Of a stretch of DNA of 64,000 nt, positions 53,764 to 62,713 are shown one piece after another. The translations under genes and the position numbers were made by a program. This DNA is from Clostridium beijerinckii. Its GTDB lineage: Bacteria > Bacillota > Clostridia > Clostridiales > Clostridiaceae. The notes under the pieces are model-generated. The model was not told where the DNA came from and did not search any database. It was given only the letters and a program-made list of their open reading frames with translations. How positions within the stretch are numbered: the first letter of the stretch is position 1; the number at the start of each line of letters is the position of its first letter. Location of the stretch: NCBI RefSeq assembly GCF_036699995.1, contig NZ_CP144906.1:853501-917500 (forward strand). Direction: 5' to 3'.

Positions 53764-54663
53764 ATGAACAATAACATATTACTAGAATCGGGTACTGGGG
53801 AATTAGAAATAATAGAATTTATCGCAAATGGAAATCATTATGCAATTAATGTTGTAAAAGTTAAAGAGGTAATAGAAATGCCTTCAAACTTAACTAAATT
53901 GCCAGATCCTAAGCCAGAGATAGCTGGCCTCATACTATGCAGAGATGAAATACTTACTTTGATTGATTTAAAATACATATTAACAAAAAGATCGGCAGGA
54001 AATCTTGGCTCTAAAGTTATAGTTTGTGAGTTTAATAAAATAAAGGTTTCGTTTAATATTGATGATATAGTTGGAGTTCATCGTATAAGATGGGATGAAA
54101 TAAGAAAACCTGATGATTTATCAGAAAACTCATTAGCTGTCGGAAATATACTTTTAAATGGAAAAGTATTAATTATGCTTGATTTTGAAAAAATAGTTAC
54201 AGATATTTGTCCAAGTGTTGGAATAAGTGAAGACAGACTTATACAAGTAGATTATAAGGATAGATCGTCTATAAAATTAGTTATGGCTGATGATTCTGCT
54301 TTAATTAGAAGGTTACTAAAAGATACTCTTACAAAAGCAGGATTTAAGAATTTAAGAATTTTTGATGATGGTAAACAAGCATTAGATTTCTTTGAAGAAT
54401 TAGCAAGAAATAAAGGTGAAAACTTTATTAAAGAAGCTCAATTACTTATTACAGATATAGAAATGCCTCAGATGGATGGGCTCACATTGACAAGAAAAAT
54501 AAAAGAAAATGAAACATTAAAAAGACTTCCAGTTGTAATATTCTCATCATTAATTACAGAAGAATTAAGACATAAGGGAGAATCTGTAGGAGCAAATGCA
54601 CAGCTAAGTAAGCCAGAAGTAAGTGATCTGGTTGATACAATAGACAAACTATTAAGTGTTTAG
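53764..54663 (+). CDS. cheV: Chemotaxis protein CheV
   Basis: This 299-residue protein has an N-terminal CheW-like domain (about 10-155; YAINVVKVKEVIEMP and IAGLILCRDEILTLIDL) fused to a receiver domain (about 175-299; MADDSALIRRLLKD, phospho-acceptor aspartate in LLITDIEMPQMDG, and KPEVSDL). CheV couples receptors to CheA and its phosphorylation helps adaptation. It stands alone with its own terminator, and no other chemotaxis genes are seen nearby. The start follows AGGGGGAGAG. Confidence 0.93.
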   Translation: MNNNILLESGTGELEIIEFIANGNHYAINVVKVKEVIEMPSNLTKLPDPKPEIAGLILCRDEILTLIDLKYILTKRSAGNLGSKVIVCEFNKIKVSFNIDDIVGVHRIRWDEIRKPDDLSENSLAVGNILLNGKVLIMLDFEKIVTDICPSVGISEDRLIQVDYKDRSSIKLVMADDSALIRRLLKDTLTKAGFKNLRIFDDGKQALDFFEELARNKGENFIKEAQLLITDIEMPQMDGLTLTRKIKENETLKRLPVVIFSSLITEELRHKGESVGANAQLSKPEVSDLVDTIDKLLSV

Positions 54664-54754
54664 AAAATGCATATTTAAAGTGTTTATCATTATGCCAAAC
54701 ACAACTAGAATAAGTAAATTTTAGATCTGCTAAAATTAATCTAATAGGATAGTT

Positions 54755-54790
54755 AAAGGTATGGGTGAAAAATTCATGCCTTTTTATTTT
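54755..54790 (+). terminator. Intrinsic terminator of cheV
   Basis: AAAGGTATG pairs with CATGCCTTT (9 bp, one G-U), followed by TTTATTTTATA. Confidence 0.8.
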
Positions 54791-55218
54791 ATAGGAATCT
54801 ATCTGAATTCAAACTTGTAGATAAAATATGGAAAAGGCTGATTAAGAAGGAGAAATTTTATAAAGATAATAAAATAGGCAGTATATCCACCTGTGAAATT
54901 TTTCTCACATGCGCTTAAAAAGGCATATGAGTAGGAAAATCTTTGGCCCTATAGTCAACTGATATTTTGTTATTTAACATAAATATATGATTAATTGAAG
55001 AGAAATATTATATGACAATTGATTATTATATGGAAAATATTGTATAATATGTAATGTACAATTGCTAATAACATGTTATATTATTCAAGAGATTTTATAT
55101 TTTACAAAGAGCTTTTAAAGGGGGAATAATGTATATAACAGCTTTATAATACTTATATAAAAATTTCTTGTATGTGCAAAAATTTAATATTGATAGAATC
55201 TTATATAAGGGGGTTTTT
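54791..55218. other. Long leader region before the first L,D-transpeptidase, with an unexplained hairpin
   Basis: No gene is supported here. CTCACATGC (54904-54912) and GCATATGAG (54923-54931) form a 9-bp stem (one mismatch). The flanking CACCTGTGAAA...GGAAAATCTTTGGCCCTATAG words suggest a structured leader, but no known riboswitch was matched. The AGGGGG site before the next ATG is at its end. Confidence 0.4.
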
Positions 55219-56460
55219 ATGGAAGAAAAACAAAATAGATCTAATAAAATTACTAAAGAGATGATAGCCTTTTTTTATTGTCTGAGCATTGTATTTTTAA
55301 TTTCTATTATTAGTAGTATAGGTGCGTATGCTGAAACTAAAAATGAAAAACAAAAGTCACCTGAAACATATGCATTAATATTACAAGAAAGAGGAGGAGT
55401 TCAGGAACAAATTAATGGATCTGACATTGGTTTGAAAACTGATTCAGGTATCACATTTGATAATAAATTGTTACAGGATTCTATAAATAAACTAAGTTGT
55501 TCTGATGATAGTAAAGTGGTTCAATCTGGAAATGCTACTTTAGTCTTAGTAAATAATAATTATGTAATATCAAAAGAAGTTTATGGAAACAAAGTAAACA
55601 AAGATATATTATACAAAAGCATAGTAAAAGCGATTCAAAATGGAGACACAACATTGAATTTAGAGGCTGCTAACTGTTACGAAAGTTCAGAGCCTAGATT
55701 TAAAATAAACTCCCCAGTAGTTGTTAGCGCTAGGGATACACTTAATAGGTATCTAGCCTCTAAAATTACCTATAATTTTGGAGGACTAACACAATATTTA
55801 GATAGTTCAATAATAAAGGATTGGATTAGCGTTGATAATAATTTTAATGTAACAATTGATGAAAATATGGTTAGAAACTATGTTGATAATATAGCAAATA
55901 CTTATGCATCATCACTTGGTACAAGCATAAAGGTTAGCGGTGGAGATAATGGTAATAACCATAGTTGGATGATTAATGCTTCTGAGGAAACAAAAGCTCT
56001 GATAGATAATATAAAGAGTGGACAAACTATAAGTAAATATCCAATATATACTCAAACCTCTACATCCAGTTATTTTAGTAATGTTGGTGATACTTTTGTT
56101 GAAGTTGATAAAGGTAAACAACATTTATGGTTCTATAAAGATGGATATCTTGTTGTAGAAGGTGATCTAGTTACAGGTAATGAAAGTACTGGGCATGGAA
56201 CACCAACAGGCGTGTTTTACCTAAATTCGAAGCAAAGAGATTCAGTATTAAGAGGTGAAGATTATGCAGCACCAGTTAGCTTTTGGATGCCTTTTATTAA
56301 GAATGATATTGGCCTTCATGATGCTAGTTGGAGAGATGAATTTGGAGGAGAAATATATAAGACGGATGGTTCACATGGATGTGTAAACCTGCCATATTAT
56401 GTAGCTAAGGCAATATTTGATAATATTAGCCCAGGCTGCCCTGTTATTGTTCATGAGTAA
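55219..56460 (+). CDS. L,D-transpeptidase with peptidoglycan-binding domain (first of tandem pair)
   Basis: This 413-residue secreted or membrane-anchored protein has an N-terminal hydrophobic segment (about 16-38), a PG_binding_4-type region (about 75-215) and a C-terminal YkuD domain (about 290-413). The active site is intact: GLHDASW histidine and catalytic Cys388 in SHGCVNLP. Such enzymes make 3-3 cross-links in peptidoglycan. The start is the ATG after AAGGGGG; an upstream in-frame start at 55168 has no site. The next gene encodes a close paralogue, with a terminator in between. Confidence 0.9.
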   Translation: MEEKQNRSNKITKEMIAFFYCLSIVFLISIISSIGAYAETKNEKQKSPETYALILQERGGVQEQINGSDIGLKTDSGITFDNKLLQDSINKLSCSDDSKVVQSGNATLVLVNNNYVISKEVYGNKVNKDILYKSIVKAIQNGDTTLNLEAANCYESSEPRFKINSPVVVSARDTLNRYLASKITYNFGGLTQYLDSSIIKDWISVDNNFNVTIDENMVRNYVDNIANTYASSLGTSIKVSGGDNGNNHSWMINASEETKALIDNIKSGQTISKYPIYTQTSTSSYFSNVGDTFVEVDKGKQHLWFYKDGYLVVEGDLVTGNESTGHGTPTGVFYLNSKQRDSVLRGEDYAAPVSFWMPFIKNDIGLHDASWRDEFGGEIYKTDGSHGCVNLPYYVAKAIFDNISPGCPVIVHE

Positions 56461-56522
56461 TATTAGAGATATTTCTAATCAGCACACGAGAGTAAAAAGC
56501 TCTATTTAATTATAATTAATAC

Positions 56523-56566
56523 AAAGGAAAGTTTTGATCTTTTTAGGTCAGAACTTTCCTTTTTTT
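56523..56566 (+). terminator. Intrinsic terminator between the two L,D-transpeptidase genes
   Basis: AAAGGAAAGTTTTGA pairs with TCAGAACTTTCCTTT (15 bp, one G-U), followed by a T-run. Confidence 0.9.
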
Positions 56567-56753
56567 ATAAATAATAATAAACATTTTATAATTAATAAAT
56601 TGAATTTAAAATGTTCTAAATACAATTATAATTACATAATTATTAAAATATAAAACTTTAATAAAAGTTACTTAATATATTTTTTGTACAAGCTATAATT
56701 TTAGAATTTAAAAATGAAAATTGTAAGGTTGAATGATGTCAGGTGGGATAAGT

Positions 56754-58136
56754 ATGATAAAACAAATATTACAATACATAAAATATCCAAAAAGAATAAT
56801 GATGATTATTTGTGCCCTGGTAGCTATATATTCAATAGTTTCTATACATTTTATCAATCATTTTTATTTTGGTTCAACAATTAACAGAGTTGACGTTTCA
56901 GGTAAAACAGTGCAAGAGGCAGAAGAAGAAATATTATCTAAAATGTCCACATATTCAGTGGAATTAGAAGAACGTTATGGTGCAAAGGAAGAAATAAAAG
57001 GAGCGGATATTAACTTAAGATATGATTTAGGAGATAAAATTAAAGAACTGAAAAGTAAGCAGATTCCATTTACTTGGATTTTATCTTTTTTAGGAGAGAA
57101 GAATTATACAATCACGGATTCTGTATCATATAACGAAGATTTATTAAAGAAAAGCTTTAATAATCTTTCTGGTATAACAGGAAGCAGTGTAGTGGCACCT
57201 AAAAATCCTGAATTAGAATATAAAGATGATGGATATATAATTAACAAAGAGATATATGGAAATAAGATTAATAAAGATGATTTGTATGAACACTTAATAA
57301 AAGCAATTGTTAGTGGGGAGAAGAAAATTAATTTAGAATCAATTAATTGCTATGAGAATCCTAAGTATATATCAACATCTAAGGAAGTTTTAGACGCTAA
57401 AAATATACTCGATAAATATGCATCATCAAAAATTACATATTCCTTCGGCGAAGATAATGAAGTTATTGATGGATCAATAATACACAATTGGCTTAAAGTA
57501 GATCAAGATTATTCTGTTGCAATTGATGAAAAAAAAGTCTATGAGTATATGAAAAAAATTGCTAATACGTATAATACCTCAGGAAAAACAAGAGATTTCA
57601 AAACATCTTTAGGAACAATAACAAAAGTTAGTGGAGGAAATTATGGATGGCTAATTGATACTTCACAGGAAGCAAAAGAGTTGATTAAATATATTGAGAA
57701 AGGAGAAAATATAGCAAAAGAGCCTATATATAAGCAAGTTGCTTTATCTCATGATAGTAATGACATAGGCAATACTTATGTGGAAATTAATATGAATATT
57801 CAACACTTATGGTATTACAAAAATGGAATACTTGTAATAGAAGGTGATGTTGTTACAGGTAATGCAAGCAGAGGCTCTCCGACTCCAACTGGAGTTTATC
57901 AATTAAATTATAAGCAAAAGGATGCTACCTTGAAAGGTGAAAATTATAGTAGTCCTGTTTCTTTCTGGATGCCTTTTTATGGGAATGTTGGTATACATGA
58001 TGCAAGTTGGAGATCAGAGTTCGGTGGAAACATATATAAAGCGAATGGCTCCCATGGATGTGTTAATGCACCATATTATCTCGCAAAGGTTCTATTTAAT
58101 AATATTGAAGAAGGCACTCCGATAGTTTGCTATTAG
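56754..58136 (+). CDS. L,D-transpeptidase with peptidoglycan-binding domain (second of tandem pair)
   Basis: This 460-residue paralogue has the same layout: N-terminal membrane segment (about 16-35), FYFGSTINRVDVSGKTVQEAEEEI (VanW/PG_binding_4 style), a second repeat with INKEIYGNKINKDDLYEHLIKAI near residue 165, and the YkuD domain with GIHDASWRSEFGG and Cys436 in SHGCVNAP. The first domain is longer than in its neighbour. It starts after AGGTGGG; an ATG seven codons earlier with AAGG is also possible. It has its own transcript, because a terminator precedes it. Confidence 0.88.
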   Translation: MIKQILQYIKYPKRIMMIICALVAIYSIVSIHFINHFYFGSTINRVDVSGKTVQEAEEEILSKMSTYSVELEERYGAKEEIKGADINLRYDLGDKIKELKSKQIPFTWILSFLGEKNYTITDSVSYNEDLLKKSFNNLSGITGSSVVAPKNPELEYKDDGYIINKEIYGNKINKDDLYEHLIKAIVSGEKKINLESINCYENPKYISTSKEVLDAKNILDKYASSKITYSFGEDNEVIDGSIIHNWLKVDQDYSVAIDEKKVYEYMKKIANTYNTSGKTRDFKTSLGTITKVSGGNYGWLIDTSQEAKELIKYIEKGENIAKEPIYKQVALSHDSNDIGNTYVEINMNIQHLWYYKNGILVIEGDVVTGNASRGSPTPTGVYQLNYKQKDATLKGENYSSPVSFWMPFYGNVGIHDASWRSEFGGNIYKANGSHGCVNAPYYLAKVLFNNIEEGTPIVCY

Positions 58137-58453
58137 TGGCGGTTCTAAATGATTAAATTTATATAAAAGATGAATCACAACTATCCTATTGAAACTGATT
58201 TTTTCCTAAGTGGATATAACGGAAAACATTTACAAAGGAAATTTATTGTTATATAATAAATTCATACCGATCAATAAAAAGGAAAAATTAATATTTAAGG
58301 TTGGCCTATAATAGAGTTTTATTTGGACATGGCCAAGATTATTTAATAACAAAAAAGAGTTTAATTGATTAAATAATTAAATTAAGAAAATTTGCAAATA
58401 CTTTAACTAAGTAATAGCACTAGAATAAATACATTGTTTAGGAGGAATTAATT
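58137..58453. other. Intergenic region before the orphan PTS IIB gene
   Basis: No gene is seen. TTGGCC (58301-58306) and GGCCAA (58331-58336) form a short inverted repeat that brackets CTATAATAGAG, so it may be an operator around a promoter. No terminator T-run was found directly after the L,D-transpeptidase gene. Confidence 0.35.
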
Positions 58454-58765
58454 ATGATAAAAATTAGATTATTTTGTGCAGCAGGAATGTCAACAAGTCT
58501 TTTAGTTAATAAAATGAATGATGCAGCCAAGACTAAAGGTATAGAAGTAGATATTGAAGCTTTTCCAGAAAGTCAAATGGATAAAAATCTAGATGGCGTA
58601 AATGTTGCTTTGTTAGGACCACAAGTTGGATATACATTAGGAAAGGCAAAGAAAATTTGTGAGCCATTAGGAATTCCAGTAGATGTAATACCTATGGTTG
58701 ATTATGGAATGATGAATGGTCAAAAAGTATTGGATTTTGCATTGAAGTTAATAGAGAAGAAATAA
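58454..58765 (+). CDS. PTS lactose/cellobiose-family IIB component, orphan
   Basis: This 103-residue protein matches the small IIB of lactose/cellobiose-type systems: FCAAGMSTSLLVNKM with phospho-Cys8, and VALLGPQVGYTLGKAKKI near residue 55. It should relay phosphate from IIA to a sugar, but no IIA or IIC gene lies beside it, and strong terminators bound it. It may serve a distant IIC or act in regulation. It starts after TAGGAGGAA. Confidence 0.9.
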   Translation: MIKIRLFCAAGMSTSLLVNKMNDAAKTKGIEVDIEAFPESQMDKNLDGVNVALLGPQVGYTLGKAKKICEPLGIPVDVIPMVDYGMMNGQKVLDFALKLIEKK

Positions 58766-58812
58766 ATGAAAAATAGACCTAAAAATTTATAGAAGATTTT
58801 ATAAATTCTATT

Positions 58813-58850
58813 AAATAAGCTTTCAAGTTGTTTTTGAAAGCTTATTTTTT
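58813..58850 (+). terminator. Intrinsic terminator of the IIB gene
   Basis: AAATAAGCTTTCAA pairs perfectly with TTGAAAGCTTATTT, followed by TTTATTTTG. Confidence 0.9.
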
Positions 58851-59057
58851 ATTTTGTGGTAAATTATATCATTAGAAAATCTGCAGATATTATTCATTGT
58901 GTAAGTATAAAATATGAAAATAGTTGATTTAGAAAGCTAGGTTTTAATAGAGAATTAAAAATAAAAAACACATTGTATCCGTACAATTTACTTTTTTTAT
59001 TATATATGATATTTTAATTAATATTAAAATACAAAAGAAAGGAAGGTGATGCATTCT

Positions 59058-60203
59058 ATGAATGAGAAATTCGTTTATGCTCCGGGTCCAACAAGTGTTA
59101 GAGAAAATGTAAGGCTAGAAAGAGCTAGGATAACTACTAATCCAGATGTAGACGAAGAATTTGTGGAATTCTATAAAAATACTTGTGATAAAATAGGGAA
59201 AATAATTGAGACAAAAAATCCGGTATATATACTAAGTGGGGAAGGTATTTTAGGATTAGAAGCGGCATGCGCATCTCTTACTGAACCAGGTGATAGAGTA
59301 CTTGTCTTAGACAATGGAATTTATGGGAGAGGTTTTAAGGACTTTGTTGAAATGTACGGAGGAGAAGGGGTATATTTTTCGTGCGATTATAACAAAGCTA
59401 TAGATGAAAGTAAATTAAATGAATTTTTAAATGTGGATCATGATTTTAAGTATGCAACAATAGTTCATTGCGATACGCCAACAGGAGTTTTAAATGATTT
59501 ATCTAAGATATGCCAATTATTAAATGAGTATGGAATTTTAACTGTTGTTGATTCTGTTTCTGCAATGGGTGGAGAAGAAATAAGGGGTGATGACTGGAAA
59601 ATTGATATAGCATTAGGTGGATCTCAGAAAGCATTTTCAGCTCCAGCTGGATTAACTATGGTAAGCATCAGCGAAAAGGCTAAAGAAGCAATGAAAAATA
59701 GAAAGACTCCAGTAATAGGGTTTTACTGCAATCTTAATATCTGGGAAAATTATTACACAAATAAGTGGTTTCCTTACACAATGCCGATAAGTGATATCAT
59801 GGGGTTGGATAAAGCGGTTGATAATATTTTGGATGAAGGAATTCAAAATGTGCTTAAAAGACATGAAAAAATAGCATATGCGACTAGGAAGGCTGTTAGT
59901 GAATTTGGGCTTGAATTATTTTTAGAAGATGGTTATTCAAATACAGTAACAGCGGTTAAAATACCGGAAAACATAGGCGCTCAGAGGCTTAAGAATCATA
60001 TGTTGAGTAAATACAATACTTTGATTATAACATCACTAAATCCATATGAAGATATAATTTTAAGAATAGGACACATGGGGGAGAATGCAAAAGTTGATAA
60101 GATTCTTTATGCATTAAATATAATTGAGAATGGACTAAAAGATCTAGGATTTGAAAGTAATGGTGAATTAGTGAATTCATTTATTAGACACTTAAATAGT
60201 TAA
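59058..60203 (+). CDS. Class V aminotransferase (alanine-glyoxylate/serine-pyruvate type)
   Basis: This 381-residue PLP enzyme has the family opening YAPGPTSVRENV, GEGILGLEAACASLTEPGDRVLV near residue 60, VVDSVSAMGGEEI near 165 and the Schiff-base lysine in ALGGSQKAFSAPAGL near 190. It transfers an amino group between small amino and oxo acids; alanine, serine or a phosphonate-type donor are candidates. The ATG follows GGAAGGTGAT; GTG and ATG codons a few triplets earlier lie within that site. An ECF S-component gene follows 38 bp downstream, so it may work on an imported vitamin-like compound (inference). Confidence 0.87.
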   Translation: MNEKFVYAPGPTSVRENVRLERARITTNPDVDEEFVEFYKNTCDKIGKIIETKNPVYILSGEGILGLEAACASLTEPGDRVLVLDNGIYGRGFKDFVEMYGGEGVYFSCDYNKAIDESKLNEFLNVDHDFKYATIVHCDTPTGVLNDLSKICQLLNEYGILTVVDSVSAMGGEEIRGDDWKIDIALGGSQKAFSAPAGLTMVSISEKAKEAMKNRKTPVIGFYCNLNIWENYYTNKWFPYTMPISDIMGLDKAVDNILDEGIQNVLKRHEKIAYATRKAVSEFGLELFLEDGYSNTVTAVKIPENIGAQRLKNHMLSKYNTLIITSLNPYEDIILRIGHMGENAKVDKILYALNIIENGLKDLGFESNGELVNSFIRHLNS

Positions 60204-60241
60204 ATAGTTAGTTATTAAATTAAGCAAAGGTGGGGCAAGGA

Positions 60242-60775
60242 ATGGAAATAAACAGAAGAAAAAGTAAATTTAAAACAAAAGACATGGTAGAAACAGCACT
60301 ATTAACAGCACTAGTATTTGTTGCAACAGCATTTATAAATATTAGATTGCCGATATTAGCTACTGGCGGATTAGTTCATTTAGGAACTGTAATGTTATTT
60401 GTTACAGCAATTGTGTTTGGAAAAGAGAAGGGGGCTATAGCTGCTGCTGTAGGAATGGCAATATTTGATTTATCATCAGGATGGGCACTTTGGGCTCCAT
60501 TTACGTTCGTAGTAAGAGGAATTATGGGATACATGGTTGGTGCCATATCGTGGAGTAAAAATGAAGAAGGTAATAGTATTGTACTTAATCTTTTAGCAAT
60601 TATCTTATCAGGTATTTGGATGATAGCAGGATACTACATTACTGAAGGAATACTTTATGGAAACTGGGTAGCACCAGTTGCATCAATACCTGGAAATGTG
60701 ACTCAGATTATTATTGGATTATTGCTTGGATTACCTATTGCTAAAGTACTTAGAAGATATAAAAAGTATATTTAA
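60242..60775 (+). CDS. ECF transporter S-component
   Basis: This 177-residue membrane protein has five or six hydrophobic segments and resembles the PF07155-like group of ECF substrate-binding components: VETALLTALVFVATAFINIRLP, GLVHLGTVMLFVTAIVFGKEKGA and WALWAPFTFVVRGIMGYMVG. It would bind a vitamin or precursor and use a shared ECF module. Its partner gene is a class V aminotransferase, 38 bp upstream. The start is the ATG after GGTGGGGCAAGGA; a GTG four codons earlier is less likely. The substrate is unknown. Confidence 0.83.
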   Translation: MEINRRKSKFKTKDMVETALLTALVFVATAFINIRLPILATGGLVHLGTVMLFVTAIVFGKEKGAIAAAVGMAIFDLSSGWALWAPFTFVVRGIMGYMVGAISWSKNEEGNSIVLNLLAIILSGIWMIAGYYITEGILYGNWVAPVASIPGNVTQIIIGLLLGLPIAKVLRRYKKYI

Positions 60776-60783
60776 ATATATAA

Positions 60784-60831
60784 AAATGATGCTTTGAAGT
60801 GATTTATACTACTTTAAAGCATCATTTTTTT
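60784..60831 (+). terminator. Intrinsic terminator of the aminotransferase/ECF pair
   Basis: AAAATGATGCTTTGAAGT pairs with ACTTTAAAGCATCATTTT (18 bp, one G-U), followed by a T-run. Confidence 0.92.
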
Positions 60832-60874
60832 GCATTTAATAAAGCTTATAATAAAATATGACACTTTATGAAAC

Positions 60875-60924
60875 TTTATTTCGTAAATAATGATATTGAC
60901 GAAATAAATATATCATATTATGAT
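60875..60924 (+). promoter_or_regulatory. Promoter and inverted-repeat operator of the rpiA operon
   Basis: TTGACG (60896-60901) and TATGAT (60919-60924) are exactly 17 bp apart. TTTATTTCGT (60875-60884) and ACGAAATAAA (60899-60908) are perfect reverse complements, the right arm covering the end of the -35. This suits repression by the RpiR protein encoded in the same operon. Confidence 0.68.
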
Positions 60925-60962
60925 TATATTAACTTGATACTGTATTTAGGAGGATATTGAGA

Positions 60963-61643
60963 ATGAGTGATAACGATTTAAAGAAAAATAGTGCTAAGGA
61001 AGCCATGAAATATATAAAAGATGGAATGATAGTAGGTCTAGGCGGAGGGAGGAGCATAGCTTATTTAATAGAATTTATAAAACAGGATAAAAATATTAAC
61101 GTAAAGATAGTTACTCCATCAGTGAAAACAAAGATGCTTTGTATAGAAAAAGGTTTAGAAGTTTTGCACACAAGTTCTGTGGATAAAGTGGACGTTGCTT
61201 TTGATGGCTGTGATCAAGTTGATGAAAAATTAAATGCATTGAAAAGTGGTGGAGGAATTCATACTAAGGAAAAGTTAATTGCTAGTATGGCGGAAGAATA
61301 TATTCTCCTTGTTGATGAAGCAAAAGTTGAAAAAGAGTTAACATTTAATGTTCCAGTAGTACTTGAAGTTTTAGAGGATTCTTTGAAGTATGTTGAAAAA
61401 AAAGTACTAGAATTAGATGGGAAACCAGTGATTAGAAGTAGCGATATAAAAGATGGATTCACTATAAGTGATAATGGCAACCTATTAGTAGATGTATTCT
61501 TTAATAATGTAAAAGATATTCATAAACTAAATGATAATCTAATAAAAATCTGTGGAGTTATAGAAACATCGCTATTTACTAATGTAATTACAAAAGTAAT
61601 TATTGCCAGTGAAGAAGGTATTAGAGAAATTTCACAAAAATAA
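60963..61643 (+). CDS. rpiA: Ribose-5-phosphate isomerase A
   Basis: This 226-residue enzyme interconverts ribose 5-phosphate and ribulose 5-phosphate. The phosphate-binding loop reads GLGGGRSIAYLIE (usually GLGTGSTA), and the catalytic region FDGCDQVDEKLNALKSGGGIHTKEKLI keeps the acidic and lysine residues of the family (usually DGADE). The altered motifs suggest a divergent RpiA, perhaps for another sugar phosphate. The ATG is nine bases after TAGGAGG; an in-frame TTG two codons earlier is too close. It is the first gene of an operon with an oxidoreductase and an RpiR regulator. Confidence 0.85.
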   Translation: MSDNDLKKNSAKEAMKYIKDGMIVGLGGGRSIAYLIEFIKQDKNINVKIVTPSVKTKMLCIEKGLEVLHTSSVDKVDVAFDGCDQVDEKLNALKSGGGIHTKEKLIASMAEEYILLVDEAKVEKELTFNVPVVLEVLEDSLKYVEKKVLELDGKPVIRSSDIKDGFTISDNGNLLVDVFFNNVKDIHKLNDNLIKICGVIETSLFTNVITKVIIASEEGIREISQK

Positions 61644-61690
61644 TTTAATTAAGAATAAAATTTAAAATTAAAACGTATGAGGTGAAGGAT

Positions 61691-62659
61691 ATGAATAAAA
61701 TAAATTGGGCAATACTAGGGCCGGGAACAATTGCAGCAGATTTTGCAAAGGCTATAAATGAAGTGAATGGGAAGATATATGCGGTAGGTTCAAGAAATAT
61801 TGAAAAGGCAAGGGATTTTGCTAATAAATATAACATAGAAAAAGCTTATGGAGATTATGATGAGATGCTAAAAGATGATAATATAGATGTCGTTTATATA
61901 GCGACGCCTCACTGTAATCATTACGAATATATAATTAAGAGTCTTAATAATAATAAAAACGTATTTTGTGAAAAAGCAATTACTGTAAATGGAAAGCAAT
62001 TGAAAGAAATAGTTGATTTAGCAAATGAGAAAAAATTAATAGTGGCAGAAGCAATGACTATTTATCATATGCCGTTATATAAAAAGTTACGTAAAATTGT
62101 TGATGATGGCAAGCTTGGAAAGATTAAAATGATTCAAGTTAACTTTGGAAGCCTTAAAGAGTATGATGTGACAAATAGATTCTTTAGCCCAGATTTAGCA
62201 GGAGGTGCGCTTCTTGATATAGGAACATATGCATTGTCATTCACAAGGTACTTTCTCTCTAGTCAGCCAGAGGAAATTTTAACTACAGTTAAGAAATTCG
62301 AAACTGGAGTAGATGAGCAGTCAGGTATAATTCTTAAAAATTCTGATGATGAAATGGCAGTTATATCATTAACTATGAGAGCAAAACAGCCAAAGAGAGG
62401 AATTGTATGTGGAGAATTAGGATATATAACTGTTGAAAATTTTCCAAGAGCAGATAAAGCAACAATTACATATCCTGATGGAAGTGTAGAAATTATTGAA
62501 GAAGGCCATGGTTCAAAAGCATTAGAATATGAAATTGAATGCGTAAATAGTATGGTAATGAGTAAAACAGGTAATGATACTTTAAGATTGTCTGTTGATG
62601 TTATGGATATAATGGATGAGGTAAGAAAACAATGGAATTTAAGCTATACTTTTGAGTAA
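61691..62659 (+). CDS. Gfo/Idh/MocA-family oxidoreductase
   Basis: This 322-residue protein has an N-terminal Rossmann fold (INWAILGPGTIAADFAKAI) and the family EKA motif (NVFCEKAITVNGKQL near residue 95), followed by the alpha/beta substrate domain (GGALLDIGTYALSFTRYFL near 175). It should oxidise or reduce a sugar or polyol with NAD(P). The ATG follows GAGGTGAAGGAT. It lies between rpiA and the RpiR gene, so a pentose or polyol pathway is likely (inference). Confidence 0.9.
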   Translation: MNKINWAILGPGTIAADFAKAINEVNGKIYAVGSRNIEKARDFANKYNIEKAYGDYDEMLKDDNIDVVYIATPHCNHYEYIIKSLNNNKNVFCEKAITVNGKQLKEIVDLANEKKLIVAEAMTIYHMPLYKKLRKIVDDGKLGKIKMIQVNFGSLKEYDVTNRFFSPDLAGGALLDIGTYALSFTRYFLSSQPEEILTTVKKFETGVDEQSGIILKNSDDEMAVISLTMRAKQPKRGIVCGELGYITVENFPRADKATITYPDGSVEIIEEGHGSKALEYEIECVNSMVMSKTGNDTLRLSVDVMDIMDEVRKQWNLSYTFE

Positions 62660-62713
62660 CAAGTTTTATAAATTAATTACTTGGATACGATGATTAAGGG
62701 AGTAATTATTAAA

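Noticed and set aside
54910..54963. A 17-codon frame MRLKRHMSRKIFGPIVN in the leader before the L,D-transpeptidase
   Set aside because: No ribosome binding site precedes it, and its start lies inside the hairpin.
58200..58220. TATAACGGAAAACATTTACA as a catabolite-repression site
   Set aside because: It does not fit the CRE consensus spacing or symmetry.
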